Notes: generated by a model from the letters alone, not told the origin. A stretch of 64,000 nt of DNA from Herpetosiphon gulosus (GCF_039545135.1 NZ_BAABRU010000008.1:1-64000); one strand, 5' to 3'; counted from the first letter of the stretch, positions 15,228 through 24,894 are shown. Made by a program: numbers and translations.

Positions 15228-16399
15228 GTTTGTTGTTGGCGCTATTGCCGTTATTTGGTTTGGCACTCGTGGCCGATGGTCTGGTTATGACCAAGCGCTG
15301 GCAGCTAGGTTTAGCTTGGTTGGTTGGGCTGGCGAGTGTGCTTAGCCCAAATCTAGCGCTTTCGGCATTAGCCTTGTTACTCGTTGGCGGTTTGCTGGGT
15401 CAAACCTGGGCGCAACGCTTGAGTGGAGTCGCATCGGCGTTGAGCCTTGCTTGGCTCGGCTTAAGTGCTGATAGTTGGTCATGGCAAGCTTCCAGCGTGG
15501 CGGTTCAGCTCAACTCAATTCATATTGGCCTAATTATTCTAGGAGCTGCTTTGGCGCTTGGCTGCTGGCCGTGGCCTGAGCAGGCAACGCCACCTGCTAG
15601 CACGTTGGCCTTAGCCAACCTTACGATCGTGTTGCGCTTGTATAGCCTTGTGCCCTTGGATTGGGCTTGGACGGCGGTCGCGGCCCTAATTGGATCTGGC
15701 TCGGCGCTCTGGTTTGCTTGGCAATTGCTGCCCCCGCAAGCTTTAGAGCAACGTCGCCGTTTGGTTGCCCAAGTGCTATGGTGTTTGGTGCTGGCTGCCA
15801 GTTTGCTGGCGAGCGAAGCCGGTATCGCAGCAACATGGGCCTTGGCTTTGGTGGCATGTTTGGCCCATCCGTTGTTGCAACAGCACAGTAATTTAGCTAG
15901 CTTAGTTCCCTTGTGGATGGCGCTCTGGCTGACAGCAGCAGCCAGTTTAGCTGGTGGTTTGGCCTTATTGAGTTGGTTGTGCTGGCTGTTGTTAATGCTG
16001 TTAACCCTGAGCACTTTTCGCTTGCCGCCCCAAATTTCGCCCTGGCAATGGCCTTTGATGGCGCTGCAACTGGCGGTTGGCTTCGGTCTGCCATTCTTGC
16101 TTGAAGTGTTGCTTAAGCCGGTTTGGCGTGAGCTTGGGGCGGGCTTGACCGTGTTCGGGCGGCTCGATATTGCCCCCTGGACAGGCTTGGCGACGCGTAA
16201 TCCTGGCTCGCAGGTGGTTGCAACCTTGCCTTCGGTCGTGCTAGCAGGCTTATTGGTGGTCGGGATTGCCATTAGTTATATAGCGCATCGTTGGCGTAGC
16301 CACATGACCAATGCTGATCGTGAGCCATTGCGAGAACAAACCGTTTGGCAATTGGTGCGGCGTGGCTTGCCATGGGGGAGCCAAGCACGCGATGAGTAG
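15224..16399 (+). CDS. Polytopic membrane protein of unknown function
   Basis: A 391-residue, very Leu/Ala/Trp-rich protein with about ten to twelve predicted membrane helices and a short basic C-terminal tail. I do not recognise the family with confidence. The pattern of helices and the central WxxVAALIGSGSALWFAWQLL region faintly recalls antiporter-like subunits of complex I-type complexes (NuoL/M/N), without their key Lys/Glu motifs. The ATG overlaps the previous stop by four bases and the next gene overlaps its end by eight, so translation is coupled. Confidence 0.7.
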   Translation: MSLLLALLPLFGLALVADGLVMTKRWQLGLAWLVGLASVLSPNLALSALALLLVGGLLGQTWAQRLSGVASALSLAWLGLSADSWSWQASSVAVQLNSIHIGLIILGAALALGCWPWPEQATPPASTLALANLTIVLRLYSLVPLDWAWTAVAALIGSGSALWFAWQLLPPQALEQRRRLVAQVLWCLVLAASLLASEAGIAATWALALVACLAHPLLQQHSNLASLVPLWMALWLTAAASLAGGLALLSWLCWLLLMLLTLSTFRLPPQISPWQWPLMALQLAVGFGLPFLLEVLLKPVWRELGAGLTVFGRLDIAPWTGLATRNPGSQVVATLPSVVLAGLLVVGIAISYIAHRWRSHMTNADREPLREQTVWQLVRRGLPWGSQARDE

Positions 16400-17189
16400 C
16401 GAAGCATGGCGTTTGGGGGTGGCGGGCCAGTGGCAGCGTTTGTTGCTCTACCCTGGTGGCTTGAGTGCCTTGGTGGCGGTTGGCTTGGGTTGGTTGGTTT
16501 GGCGTTGGCTTACCCCACGTCAAAATGCGGTTGGCACTGAGCACCCGTTTGATTGGCTACTTGTGCCATTGCCATTGTTGGCGCTGAGCCTCTGGCCCTT
16601 TGCTGAATCCAGTGAACTGCGGGCGACGCTTGATCTGTTGAGTTATTGGTTGTTGCTCGATGCGCCGTTGCTCTGGGCGATTGGTCAGGATTGGCGCAAT
16701 GGGGCGCTGGCTGGCTTACGCGCGGCGCGTTGGTTGGTTGGTTTGCTCACTGGTTGGCCGCTGCTGGGCTTGGTCGGCTGGATCATTGCCAGCTTGCATG
16801 GCGGTTTGCTGCCCAATGATCTCTTGATTTTGGGCGAGGGTTGGCTGGGTTGGCTGGCATTAGCACTCTGGTTGGCTGGCTTGTTGCCCTATCTCCAACT
16901 TGGCGCTTGGGAAACTGCGCCAACCCAAGGGGCGTTGGCTTGGGCCTTGGGGGCACGCCGTTTGGGCCATTTGGCGTTAGTGGCTTGGTTATTGCAACCC
17001 CAATTTAAGCTGGCTTGGTTTGGCTCAATTTGGGGTTTTGGCGCTTTGTTGTTGGGTTTATGGTTGCTGCTGCTCGGCTTGAGCTATTGGTTACGGCGTT
17101 ATTCGCAGGCGCAAGTTGGGGCGTGGCTATGGAGCGGAGCACTGCTTGGATTGCTGGGGTTTAGCCTAAACACATGGTTCAATCGCTAA
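16392..17189 (+). CDS. Polytopic membrane protein, faintly NuoH-like
   Basis: A 265-residue protein with about seven or eight predicted helices, rich in Leu, Trp and Gly. The segment GLRAARWLVGLLTGWPLLGL followed by an amphipathic loop and more helices resembles the NuoH/HycD layout, but the charged quinone-site residues of NuoH are not seen, so this is only a suggestion. The start at 16392 overlaps the previous stop; an extension to 16311 would bury it in the upstream gene. Its last 24 bases overlap the convergent methyltransferase gene tail to tail. Confidence 0.68.
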   Translation: MSSEAWRLGVAGQWQRLLLYPGGLSALVAVGLGWLVWRWLTPRQNAVGTEHPFDWLLVPLPLLALSLWPFAESSELRATLDLLSYWLLLDAPLLWAIGQDWRNGALAGLRAARWLVGLLTGWPLLGLVGWIIASLHGGLLPNDLLILGEGWLGWLALALWLAGLLPYLQLGAWETAPTQGALAWALGARRLGHLALVAWLLQPQFKLAWFGSIWGFGALLLGLWLLLLGLSYWLRRYSQAQVGAWLWSGALLGLLGFSLNTWFNR

Positions 17190-17828
17190 ACCCCAATACA
17201 AACTGGTTTGTTCGATGTGGTAGCGTTGAATGCCTGCGGCCTGCACCATTGTTTGAATTTCGCTACTGCGCCATGCTCGTAGCACTGATAGCGGGCCATC
17301 ATGCTTGCCAAGGCTGGTCAGCGGGCCTAATCCAACCAGCCGCGCACCCCAATAGCCCAGCCAACTACGCTGAAGATCAACAAGTACAATGCCACGGCAA
17401 GCCACCCGTTGTGCTTCACGCAACAGTGCAACCACCTCAATGTCGCTGCAATGATGCAACATTTGAGCACAAAAAACGATGTCGATACTGCGATCAGCGA
17501 ATGGTAAGGCTTGGCCTGTGCCAACCAAGGCTTGCTGATTACTGGCAACAATTGTGCGATTAAGATCAAGGCTAATTGTTTGGAATGATTGGCTTTGCTG
17601 CTGGCTCGCTGCTTGCAGCCAACGCCCAATTTGGCCATTGCCCGCCCCAAGATCAAGCAAGCTCGTATGGGCTTGTAAGAATGGCTGCAACAAGCGCCAA
17701 CCTAAGTGATAACCGCCGCTCAAACGATAGAGCCAAGCCATTTCGGTCAAGTTAGCCGCCAATTCAGGATGCTCGGTTAGTTCGTCGAGCAATTCAAGCG
17801 CTTGTGAACGTTGGGGAATCCAAGCCAT
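17166..17828 (-). CDS. Class I SAM-dependent methyltransferase
   Basis: A 220-residue cytoplasmic methyltransferase. Motif I is LLDLGAGNGQIG (about 58-69), the acidic strand-2 end is SLDLN, and the post-motif region FADRSIDIVFCAQMLHH matches the methyltransferase_11/UbiE-like family. An N-terminal helical segment (1-45) precedes the fold, as in small-molecule enzymes with a lid. Substrate is unknown. It converges on and overlaps the LysM operon, which gives no clear functional hint. Confidence 0.82.
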   Translation of the reverse strand: MAWIPQRSQALELLDELTEHPELAANLTEMAWLYRLSGGYHLGWRLLQPFLQAHTSLLDLGAGNGQIGRWLQAASQQQSQSFQTISLDLNRTIVASNQQALVGTGQALPFADRSIDIVFCAQMLHHCSDIEVVALLREAQRVACRGIVLVDLQRSWLGYWGARLVGLGPLTSLGKHDGPLSVLRAWRSSEIQTMVQAAGIQRYHIEQTSLYWGLAIEPCV

Positions 17829-17900
17829 AAAATTTCCTTGTGTGCTATCAATTAATTACTGACCCTCGGTATAATAGCGCCTGATGCATCACTCTGGTGC

Positions 17901-19994
17901 ATGGCTATTGATGGAATGATTATGCGTTTGCAGCGTGCTTGGCTCACCTTTGCGATTCTTTTTGGCCTGATGAGTTTGGGCTTGGGGCTGCGACTGGCCG
18001 CGTGGCATTGGCATGAATTTCGGCCACTGGGCGGCGATGAGCGCGAATATTTGGATTTGGCAATTGCCTTAGCCCAAGGCAAAGAATACTACGATTTGCA
18101 ATTTATGCGGCCACCGCTGTTTCCTTTGGGTTTAGCAGCACTGGTTTGGTTGGTCGATGGCGATTTGCAGGGCTTGCGGCTAATTAATGCTCTGATTAGC
18201 ACCGCCACAATTCCTTTGGTTTGGTGGTGGGCACGGCTGTTGCTGCGCCGCAACGATTTGGCTTTGATCGCAGCTGGCTTGACTGCTTGTTCATTTACCC
18301 TAGCCTTGAATGCGACCGAATTGCTCAGTGAAACCGTCACGTTGGCAGGCTTAATGCTGGTGTTTGGCTTGTTGATTTTGGCTTTGCGCCGCCCGCAATT
18401 GCGCTGGAGTATTGCCGCTGGCGTGGCGATTGCCGTTGTGAGCTTAATTCGCTCGGTGGCATTACCGTTGTTGCCATTGGCCTTGTTGTTACTTTGGCGC
18501 AGCGAGAACCCGCAACGCTGGCGGCAGATGCTCGGTTTGCTGGCCGCAACGCTGCTGACCCTTGCCCCATGGACAATTCGCAATGCCCTGACCTATGATG
18601 GTTTTATTCTGATTGATACAACTGGCCAGGAAAACCTGTGGCTGGATAACGATCCACGTGGCCGCGATGTGGTTAAAGCTGAGTTATATGCAATGGGCGA
18701 TGCGCGAATTGAGCGTAGCCAACTGGCTTCGCAACAAGGTATCGCGGCGATAACCCAAAACCCTGATTGGTTTTTAGCCAAGGTTGGACGTGAATTTTGG
18801 CATAGTTGGGGCTTAGAGCATAGCGACGATTTGCTGGCGCGACGAGCAATTTGGCGACCAGCTAGCGAAGTTTGGCTGCGTTTGATCTTGGGCGATGCTT
18901 GGTGGTTGTTGCTAATTGGCTTGGGCTTAGCTGGTATGTGGTCGCTGCCCTGCGAACGTAATCTTAAGCTGCTGTTGGCGGCTTGGGTTGGCTATACCGT
19001 GTTTACGGCCTGCCTGTTTCATGTGGAATATCGCTATCGTTTGCCGTTATTGCCTGTGCTTTTGCCCACTGCTGCTTGGCAAATCCATCAATTGCGCTGG
19101 GCTTGGCCGCGACCACGCCAATGGTTGGCGCTGGCAACCGGCGCAAGCGTGGTAGCTCTAAGTTTGAGCTATGCCAATTATCCCCAACAGGCTTGGCGTT
19201 TGGGCCAAAAACATTGGTATTTGTGGCAGGCCGAGCACTATTTAGCTGATGCGAAGGCCTTGCCAGCTACTATGAACGAGCAAGCTAGCTCGGGCGTGGC
19301 AATTTTTGAGGCCCAATCGGCGGCCAGCAATGCCTTGCGCTACGATCCTGAATCGGCCTTGGCCCGGGTGTTGTTGGCGCGAATCGCCTTTGTCAGCCAG
19401 CAGCCCAACGTTGGTGCAGAGCAATTGCGCTTGGCGATTGACTATTTGCCGGCCCACGCTTATGCCCATTTGTTGCTAGGCGATTATCTGCGCCAGCAAG
19501 GTCAGTTTGAGGCGGCCAAGGCTGAATTGGCCTACGAAACCAGTTCAACCGAGGATTTGCAAGCATGGTCGCTCCAGCGAATGCAATTTATTCCCATCAC
19601 CAGCACGCTCGATTTGGGCAATGGCCTCGATTTAGGCTTGATTGATGATTGGTATGTTGCCGAAGAGGGTAGCCGCTGGTTTGCTGAGCAGGCTAGGGTT
19701 TGGTTGCACGCGCCTGCCGATGCCAATGTGCTGCGCTTGCGGATTGCTAGCCAACGCCCAACTAGCCTAGCTGCGCCAACCTTGAAGGTGTTTGCTAATG
19801 GGCAATTTTTAGCCGAAATCGCCATCGATTCAGCGTGGACGACCCATGAAATTGCTTTGCCAAATAGTTTGCGCAACCTAGCATTAGAAATTGAATTACG
19901 CAGCAGCAGCACCTTTGTACCACACGATCTGGAGCCGACCAACCCCGATGGACGCGATTTGGGGCTGCGCGTCGATTGGATTATTGTAGAATAG
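17901..19994 (+). CDS. GT39/ArnT-like membrane glycosyltransferase with C-terminal TPR and beta domains
   Basis: A 697-residue protein. Residues 10-430 are a polytopic membrane domain of the dolichyl-phosphate-mannose/ArnT (GT-C) type with the loop-1 acidic pair Asp46-Glu47 (GGDEREYLDLA) expected to bind the lipid-phosphate sugar donor. Residues about 455-545 look like one or two TPR-like helical repeats, and about 570-697 an all-beta sandwich, possibly carbohydrate-binding. It should glycosylate an extracytoplasmic acceptor. Start choice is uncertain: ATGs also occur at 17916 and 17922 and none has a strong RBS. Confidence 0.8.
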   Translation: MAIDGMIMRLQRAWLTFAILFGLMSLGLGLRLAAWHWHEFRPLGGDEREYLDLAIALAQGKEYYDLQFMRPPLFPLGLAALVWLVDGDLQGLRLINALISTATIPLVWWWARLLLRRNDLALIAAGLTACSFTLALNATELLSETVTLAGLMLVFGLLILALRRPQLRWSIAAGVAIAVVSLIRSVALPLLPLALLLLWRSENPQRWRQMLGLLAATLLTLAPWTIRNALTYDGFILIDTTGQENLWLDNDPRGRDVVKAELYAMGDARIERSQLASQQGIAAITQNPDWFLAKVGREFWHSWGLEHSDDLLARRAIWRPASEVWLRLILGDAWWLLLIGLGLAGMWSLPCERNLKLLLAAWVGYTVFTACLFHVEYRYRLPLLPVLLPTAAWQIHQLRWAWPRPRQWLALATGASVVALSLSYANYPQQAWRLGQKHWYLWQAEHYLADAKALPATMNEQASSGVAIFEAQSAASNALRYDPESALARVLLARIAFVSQQPNVGAEQLRLAIDYLPAHAYAHLLLGDYLRQQGQFEAAKAELAYETSSTEDLQAWSLQRMQFIPITSTLDLGNGLDLGLIDDWYVAEEGSRWFAEQARVWLHAPADANVLRLRIASQRPTSLAAPTLKVFANGQFLAEIAIDSAWTTHEIALPNSLRNLALEIELRSSSTFVPHDLEPTNPDGRDLGLRVDWIIVE

Positions 19995-20125
19995 GTTTTT
20001 GGTGAGGCCATATTTCTGATAGAGTCGTAATTATTCCAATCGAACCTTGGTTGGATCGCAAGGCGATTGATAGCGATAATGGATTTTGTGGTTTATTGAT
20101 GGATTTGTGCTCACCCCTGATTGTG

Positions 20126-20194
20126 CTTGAGGGGGTGCAGGGGGATTAAAGCCCACTGCGTCTCCCGCCTTGAGGCGGGACGGAAGGGTGGTGA
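20126..20194. repeat. 69-bp GC-hairpin repeat, copy 1
   Basis: It begins CTTGAGGGGGTGCAGGGGG and contains the hairpin TCCCGCC-TTGA-GGCGGGA, then CGGAAGGGTGGTGA. A copy differing at only four positions (one an indel) lies at 29004-29071. The remainder of the 19995-20319 gap shows no gene or clear promoter. Confidence 0.85.
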
Positions 20195-20319
20195 TCACTC
20201 AGAATCCAAGTTGCCAATAACCTTGATTGATTAACTAGTCTGTAATCCAAATGATTTAAACTGAATAACGATAGAGGCAAGAAGCAGCTTTTAAATTTAG
20301 CATCCGAGGGCAGCAACCC

Positions 20320-21924
20320 ATGAAGTTGATCGATTTACCCTATAGCTCACGGCGCATGCCAGCAATTGCGCGGCGCTCGATGGTGGCGACCAGCCAGCCA
20401 CAGGCGGTTTTGGCAGGCTTATCGATGCTTGAACGTGGTGGCAATGCGGTCGATGCAGCAATCGCAGCCGCAGCAATGTTGACGGTTGTCGAGCCGACAT
20501 CCAACGGCATTGGCAGTGATGCTTTTGCGTTGGTTTGGGATGGCCGCAAATTACATGGCCTGAATGGCTCAGGGCGTGCGCCGCAAGCAATTAGCCTTGA
20601 AGCCATGCTCCAAGCGGGCCATCAAAAGATGCCAGCCTATGGTTGGCCGAGTGTGACTGTGCCTGGTACACCGCGAGCATGGCGCGATCTGCATCAACGC
20701 TTTGGGCGCTTAGATTTTGAAGAAGTACTGCTGCCTGCAATTAGTGCCGCCGAAGATGGCTTTGCGGTTACGCCCATCGTCTCGCACTATTGGAATTTGG
20801 CTTTGCGGCGCTACGAAGCCATGACCGACCCCGCGACCAGTGCTTGGCTCAACACCTTTTCCTACCGTGGGCGTGCGCCTGGAGCTGGCGATATGTGGCG
20901 TTCGCGGCGACAATCGCGTACTTTGAGCCGCATCGCCCAAACTGGCGCTGATGATTTTTATACTGGCGAATTGGCGGGGCAAATTGTCGAATGGGCGCAG
21001 CAAACTGGTGGTTTTATCAGCGCCGCCGATTTAGCCCAGCATACCAGCACCTGGGTTGAGCCAATTAGCACCAGCTATCGTGGTTATCAAGTTTGGGAAA
21101 TTCCGCCGAATGGTCAAGGCTTGGCGGCGTTGATGGCGCTGAATATTTTAGAAGGCTTTGATCTGAGTCATACCACCCGCGATACCATCCAATCGTATCA
21201 TATGCAAATCGAAGCCATGAAATTGGCTTTTGCTGATGCCTATCGCTATATTGCTGATCCTGAGCATGTGGAAGTGCCAACCAAACAATTGCTTTCTAAG
21301 CGCTATGCTGCTAGCCGCCGCAGCTTGATTGGCGAGTATGCGCTTGATCCGCAGCATGGTGAGTTGCCTCAAGGTGGTACGGTGTATCTGTGTGCGGTCG
21401 ATGGCGACGGCATGATGGTCAGCTTTATTCAATCGAACTATATGGGCTTTGGTTCAGGCGTGGTTGTGCCTGAAACTGGGATTGCCCTGCAAAATCGTGG
21501 CGCGAACTTCTCGCTTGATCCGCAGCACCCCAATGTTTTAGCGCCCAATAAACGCCCTTTCCACACGATTATTCCTTCGTTTTTGACCCGCGATGGCGAG
21601 GCAGTTGGGCCGTTTGGCGTGATGGGCGGCGCGATGCAACCCCAAGGCCATGCCCAAATGATTTTAAACCGCGTCGATTGGCAGCTTAATCCGCAAGCTA
21701 GCCTTGATGCACCGCGCTGGCAAGTTGGTCCTGGCCGCAAAGTTTATTTGGAATATGGCGTGCCCCAATTTATTGCCGAAGGACTCCGCGCGATGGGCCA
21801 CGATGTCGAGATTCATGCTGAAGGTGGCATGTTTGGGCGCGGCCAAATTATCTGGCGCTTGCCCAATGGCTCGTTGATTGGTGGCAGTGATATGCGAGCC
21901 GATGGTTGTGCCTTGGGCTTCTAA
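20320..21924 (+). CDS. ggt: Gamma-glutamyltransferase family protein
   Basis: An Ntn hydrolase of 534 residues that cleaves gamma-glutamyl bonds (glutathione or related) and matures by autoproteolysis into two chains. The predicted cleavage nucleophile is Thr354 in PQGGTVYLCAVD. GGNAVDAAIAAA (40-51) and SNGIGSD (61-67) mark the large-chain core, and MGGAMQPQGHAQ marks the small-chain oxyanion region. No signal peptide is present, unlike exported GGTs, so it should be cytoplasmic, as in other short-form relatives. GAGGGCAG precedes the ATG. It is monocistronic with a strong terminator. Confidence 0.9.
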   Translation: MKLIDLPYSSRRMPAIARRSMVATSQPQAVLAGLSMLERGGNAVDAAIAAAAMLTVVEPTSNGIGSDAFALVWDGRKLHGLNGSGRAPQAISLEAMLQAGHQKMPAYGWPSVTVPGTPRAWRDLHQRFGRLDFEEVLLPAISAAEDGFAVTPIVSHYWNLALRRYEAMTDPATSAWLNTFSYRGRAPGAGDMWRSRRQSRTLSRIAQTGADDFYTGELAGQIVEWAQQTGGFISAADLAQHTSTWVEPISTSYRGYQVWEIPPNGQGLAALMALNILEGFDLSHTTRDTIQSYHMQIEAMKLAFADAYRYIADPEHVEVPTKQLLSKRYAASRRSLIGEYALDPQHGELPQGGTVYLCAVDGDGMMVSFIQSNYMGFGSGVVVPETGIALQNRGANFSLDPQHPNVLAPNKRPFHTIIPSFLTRDGEAVGPFGVMGGAMQPQGHAQMILNRVDWQLNPQASLDAPRWQVGPGRKVYLEYGVPQFIAEGLRAMGHDVEIHAEGGMFGRGQIIWRLPNGSLIGGSDMRADGCALGF

Positions 21925-21954
21925 ATTACACTAGTCCTAGAGCTAACCTAGTTC

Positions 21955-21987
21955 AAACAGCTATGGCAAGGCTATAGCTGTTTTTTT
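21955..21987 (+). terminator. Terminator after ggt
   Basis: AAACAGCTAT (21955-21964) pairs perfectly with ATAGCTGTTT (21974-21983) and runs into seven T at 21981-21987. Confidence 0.92.
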
Positions 21988-22170
21988 GCATTCCAAAGGG
22001 CTAAAATTCAATTAGTTATCAACTCATATCACCATCGATCACGCCCAGAATCGCCCACAGAACTAGGTCATTGATAGGACTAAATAGCATTGACGTTGAG
22101 CTAGCTAGCGTGGCAAGATCGTTCGTGATCCTTACGTTTTAGCCACATCTGTGTCTTGGAGAGTGTTGGT

Positions 22171-24072
22171 ATGCAATTGCGCTCATTGCGGTCGTTGCTG
22201 ACTGTTGATCGTGCTCGGGTCGGTTCATTATTGAGTGTTTTATTGGTAGGCTTGTTGGCTTGGATGCTGCCGCAGACCAATGCTCAGCCCGCGTTTGCTG
22301 CATCAAGCACTGTCGTGATTAGCCAGGTTTATGGGGGTGGGAGTAGTGGTGGTTCTACCTATACTCATGATTTTGTCGAACTATTTAATTTAAGTAATAC
22401 CCCTGCTTCACTGAATGGTTGGTCAATTCAATATGCATCTGCCACAGGGGTTTTTGGAGGAGTTGTAACCTTACCTAATGTTTCAATTGCGCCTGGTCAA
22501 TATTTTTTGATTCAATTAGGTAGTGGTGGTACTGGTTCTTCTTTACCTACGCCAGATGCAACAGGTTCAACCGCAGTAGCTGCTGCAGCTGGTAAAATTA
22601 TTCTTGCTAATACAACCACAGCTTTAGGATGCGGTAACAATACTACTCAATGTAATGCTACCCAACAAGCCCAAATTATCGATTTGGTTGGTTTTGGGAC
22701 GACCGCTAGTTATTTTGAAGGCAGTGGGCCAACTGGCGCACCCAGTGCTACTGCCAGCGTTATGCGTACCAATCCCTGTGTTGATGCTGATAATAATGCA
22801 ACTGAATTTAGCGTAGTTACGCCAAACCCACGTAACACTGCCAGCGCTACGTTAAGCTGTTCAATCGCAACGAATACACCAACCAATACTGCAACGAACA
22901 CGCCGACCAACACGCCAACGAACACACCAACCAATACTGCAACGAATACGCCGACCAACACGCCGACCAACACGCCGACCAACACGCCGACCAATACCGC
23001 AACGAATACTGCGACTAATACGCCAACCAGTACTCCAATCGTGCTTGGTGGCGACAACAATATTTTGTGGGATCAGCTTTATCATAGTGCTACCGCTGAA
23101 AATCCACAGCTTGAGCTTGTGCCAGGTGAGAGCTATAGCTTCTTGCATAGTGCTAGCGGCACAATTAACGAAACCACGGCTGTAACGATTTCAGCATTAA
23201 CCGATGCGCTTGATGTGCAAACCGTTAGCTTACGCTATTGGGATGGAGCGAATTCAACCACGCTGCCAATGACACGGATTAAATCGTTGACTGCAAGTTT
23301 TCGCAGCCAGCCAAGCCATAGCTACGATTTGTGGCAGGCCAGCATTCCGGCTCAGCCAATTGGCACGACAATTTTTTATCGAGTGATTGCTCAAGATGGC
23401 TCGTCCTCAGCCTATTTGAAGCATAATAATGGCCAATATGTGAATCCGCTTGGCCAACATGTGCGGGGCTTCAACGACGATCCCGATGATTATAGCTACA
23501 CGGTGTTAGCATCCAATCCAACTGCTACGCCGACCAATACGCCGACCAATACGCCAACAAATACACCAACCGAAACCGCTACGCCAACGGCGACACCAAC
23601 GGCGACCAACACGCCAACCAATACAGCGACATCGACGGCAACCAATACGCCAACCAATACAGCGACGAACACGCCAACTGATACAGCTACGCCAACCTTG
23701 ACCAACACGCCAGTTGCCCCAACCGCGACCGATACGCCCACCAATACACCAACGGATACGGCTACCCCAACTGATACAGCTACGCCAACCTTGACCAACA
23801 CGCCAGTTGTACCAACCGCGACCGATACGGCTACGCCAACCAGTACGGCGACTGCGACGAACACGCCAGTTGTTCCAACGGCAACCAACACGCCAACCAA
23901 TACGGCGACATCGACAGTGACGAATACGCCAACTAATACGGCAACGCCAACGCGCACGGCGACGAACACGCCAACCAATACGGCGACATCGACAGTGACG
24001 AACACGTCAACCATCACCAATACGCCGATTGCTCAGCAGTACAAAGTATTCTTGCCATGGGCTAGCAAATAG
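22171..24072 (+). CDS. Secreted lamin-tail-domain protein with Thr/Pro/Asn repeats
   Basis: A 633-residue exoprotein. The signal peptide spans about 1-43 (basic start, LLSVLLVGLLAWMLP, cut near AFAA). Residues 45-180 form a lamin-tail (LTD) domain (VVISQVYGGG, HDFVELFNLSN, LNGWSIQYAS), common in bacterial surface and nuclease proteins. Two long low-complexity linkers of TNTPT units (about 235-285 and 450-610) flank a beta-rich module (about 290-445). The protein ends in KVFLPWASK, like the tail of the beta-helix exoprotein at 42177. GGAGAG at 22158-22163 sets the ATG at 22171. The 12-bp DNA repeats probably vary in number between strains. Confidence 0.85.
   Translation: MQLRSLRSLLTVDRARVGSLLSVLLVGLLAWMLPQTNAQPAFAASSTVVISQVYGGGSSGGSTYTHDFVELFNLSNTPASLNGWSIQYASATGVFGGVVTLPNVSIAPGQYFLIQLGSGGTGSSLPTPDATGSTAVAAAAGKIILANTTTALGCGNNTTQCNATQQAQIIDLVGFGTTASYFEGSGPTGAPSATASVMRTNPCVDADNNATEFSVVTPNPRNTASATLSCSIATNTPTNTATNTPTNTPTNTPTNTATNTPTNTPTNTPTNTPTNTATNTATNTPTSTPIVLGGDNNILWDQLYHSATAENPQLELVPGESYSFLHSASGTINETTAVTISALTDALDVQTVSLRYWDGANSTTLPMTRIKSLTASFRSQPSHSYDLWQASIPAQPIGTTIFYRVIAQDGSSSAYLKHNNGQYVNPLGQHVRGFNDDPDDYSYTVLASNPTATPTNTPTNTPTNTPTETATPTATPTATNTPTNTATSTATNTPTNTATNTPTDTATPTLTNTPVAPTATDTPTNTPTDTATPTDTATPTLTNTPVVPTATDTATPTSTATATNTPVVPTATNTPTNTATSTVTNTPTNTATPTRTATNTPTNTATSTVTNTSTITNTPIAQQYKVFLPWASK
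22865..23037 (+). repeat. Short in-frame tandem repeats (TNTPT), block 1
   Basis: Tandem 12-bp units such as ACGCCGACCAAC encode Thr-Pro-Thr-Asn in the lamin-tail protein. A long valine-rich opposite-strand ORF here is only a by-product of the repeat. Confidence 0.9.
23518..24030 (+). repeat. Short in-frame tandem repeats (TNTPT), block 2
   Basis: A longer, more varied block of the same coding repeat, with higher-order units containing TLTNTPV and VPTATDT. Confidence 0.9.
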
Positions 24073-24272
24073 CCCTGGGCAGCAGCTTAAATGTGATGTT
24101 TAATTCAAGAGGTTGTGTAGTGACGAAGCATAAGCATGAGGCTAGGACGGTGTATAATGCACGTTACACAAGTCGCATGATGAATGTTTGTTGCCTACTA
24201 TCCCCAACCATAGCCACAAGCAGTTAGCATCGTGGTTGAATGTTGGTATACTATGTCTAGGTGGGTATACTT
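24073..24272. other. Intergenic region with an isolated TATAAT
   Basis: TATAAT at 24153-24158 faces the plus strand but no plus-strand gene follows. Further on, CTAGGTGG/CCACCTAG (24257-24264 and 24277-24284) is a hairpin that overlaps the last codons of the CheY gene. A short transcript between them is possible but weakly supported. Confidence 0.3.
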
Positions 24273-24668
24273 CTATCCACCTAGCTTGATCTCAAGCGCA
24301 ATGTTATGGCGCTCGGCCACCCGTTGAATTGTTGCGATCAAGTGATTAAAATCGATAGGTTTCTCAACATACGCATCACAACCAACCGCCATACAGCGTT
24401 CGCGATCACCAGCGAGGGTATAGGCAGTAATCGCAATCACCGGAATCGAACGAGTTTGCGGGGAGGCCTTGAGCTGGGCGGTTGCACCCCAACCATGCAA
24501 TTCGGGCATCGACATATCCATCAAAATTAAGTCGGGCTTTAATTGCAAAGCCAGCATCAAGCCTTCAATCCCAGTTTTGGCGGTGCTAATTTGAAAACCG
24601 CGCCGTTGCAAGCGGGTAGTGAGGATCGTGCGATTGTCTTGGTCGTCATCGACAATTAGAATGTGCAT
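24273..24668 (-). CDS. Single-domain response regulator (CheY-like)
   Basis: A 131-residue receiver domain with no output domain. The acidic pocket DDD (8-10), phospho-acceptor Asp51 (LILMDMSMPE), Thr81 and Lys103 (EKP) are all present, so it should accept phosphate from a histidine kinase. The kinase is not next to it; the divergent CHASE4-STAS protein has no kinase domain. Such stand-alone receivers act in phosphorelays or by binding a target protein. Confidence 0.92.
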   Translation of the reverse strand: MHILIVDDDQDNRTILTTRLQRRGFQISTAKTGIEGLMLALQLKPDLILMDMSMPELHGWGATAQLKASPQTRSIPVIAITAYTLAGDRERCMAVGCDAYVEKPIDFNHLIATIQRVAERHNIALEIKLGG

Positions 24669-24817
24669 AGCTTGCTCCTGCTGTCAATCGGCACGATTAA
24701 GTGAAATCGCTACCAATGATTGATACTCTAGTGTTGTTGTATACCATGAAGTCCTAGCTGTAAATAGTTACTTTCGGGTGATATTCCTAACCCGAAAGGT
24801 GGTTTTGAGATGGTGTA

Positions 24818-24832
24818 TAGTTAGCCTAACTA
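24818..24832. promoter_or_regulatory. Palindrome TAGTTAG-C-CTAACTA, DtxR/IdeR-like core
   Basis: Two perfect 7-bp arms contain GTTAGCCTAAC, the core of the known DtxR/IdeR consensus TTAGGTTAGSCTAACCTAA. It lies 63 bases before the CHASE4-STAS start. The flanks do not match the full consensus, so it may serve another regulator. Confidence 0.4.
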
Positions 24833-24894
24833 CAATTTTATGCTTTGCATTCCAATTCGCATCAAAGCCAACGATGGCATAAGGAAGTTCAGCG

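Noticed and set aside
15520-16272. Long minus-strand ORF inside the LysM operon
   Set aside because: It is antisense to a clear membrane-protein gene with coupled starts, has unusual composition and no domain.
23496-24020. Long opposite-strand ORF of valine-rich repeats
   Set aside because: It is the complement of the Thr/Pro/Asn coding repeats of the lamin-tail protein and has no start signals or recognisable domain.
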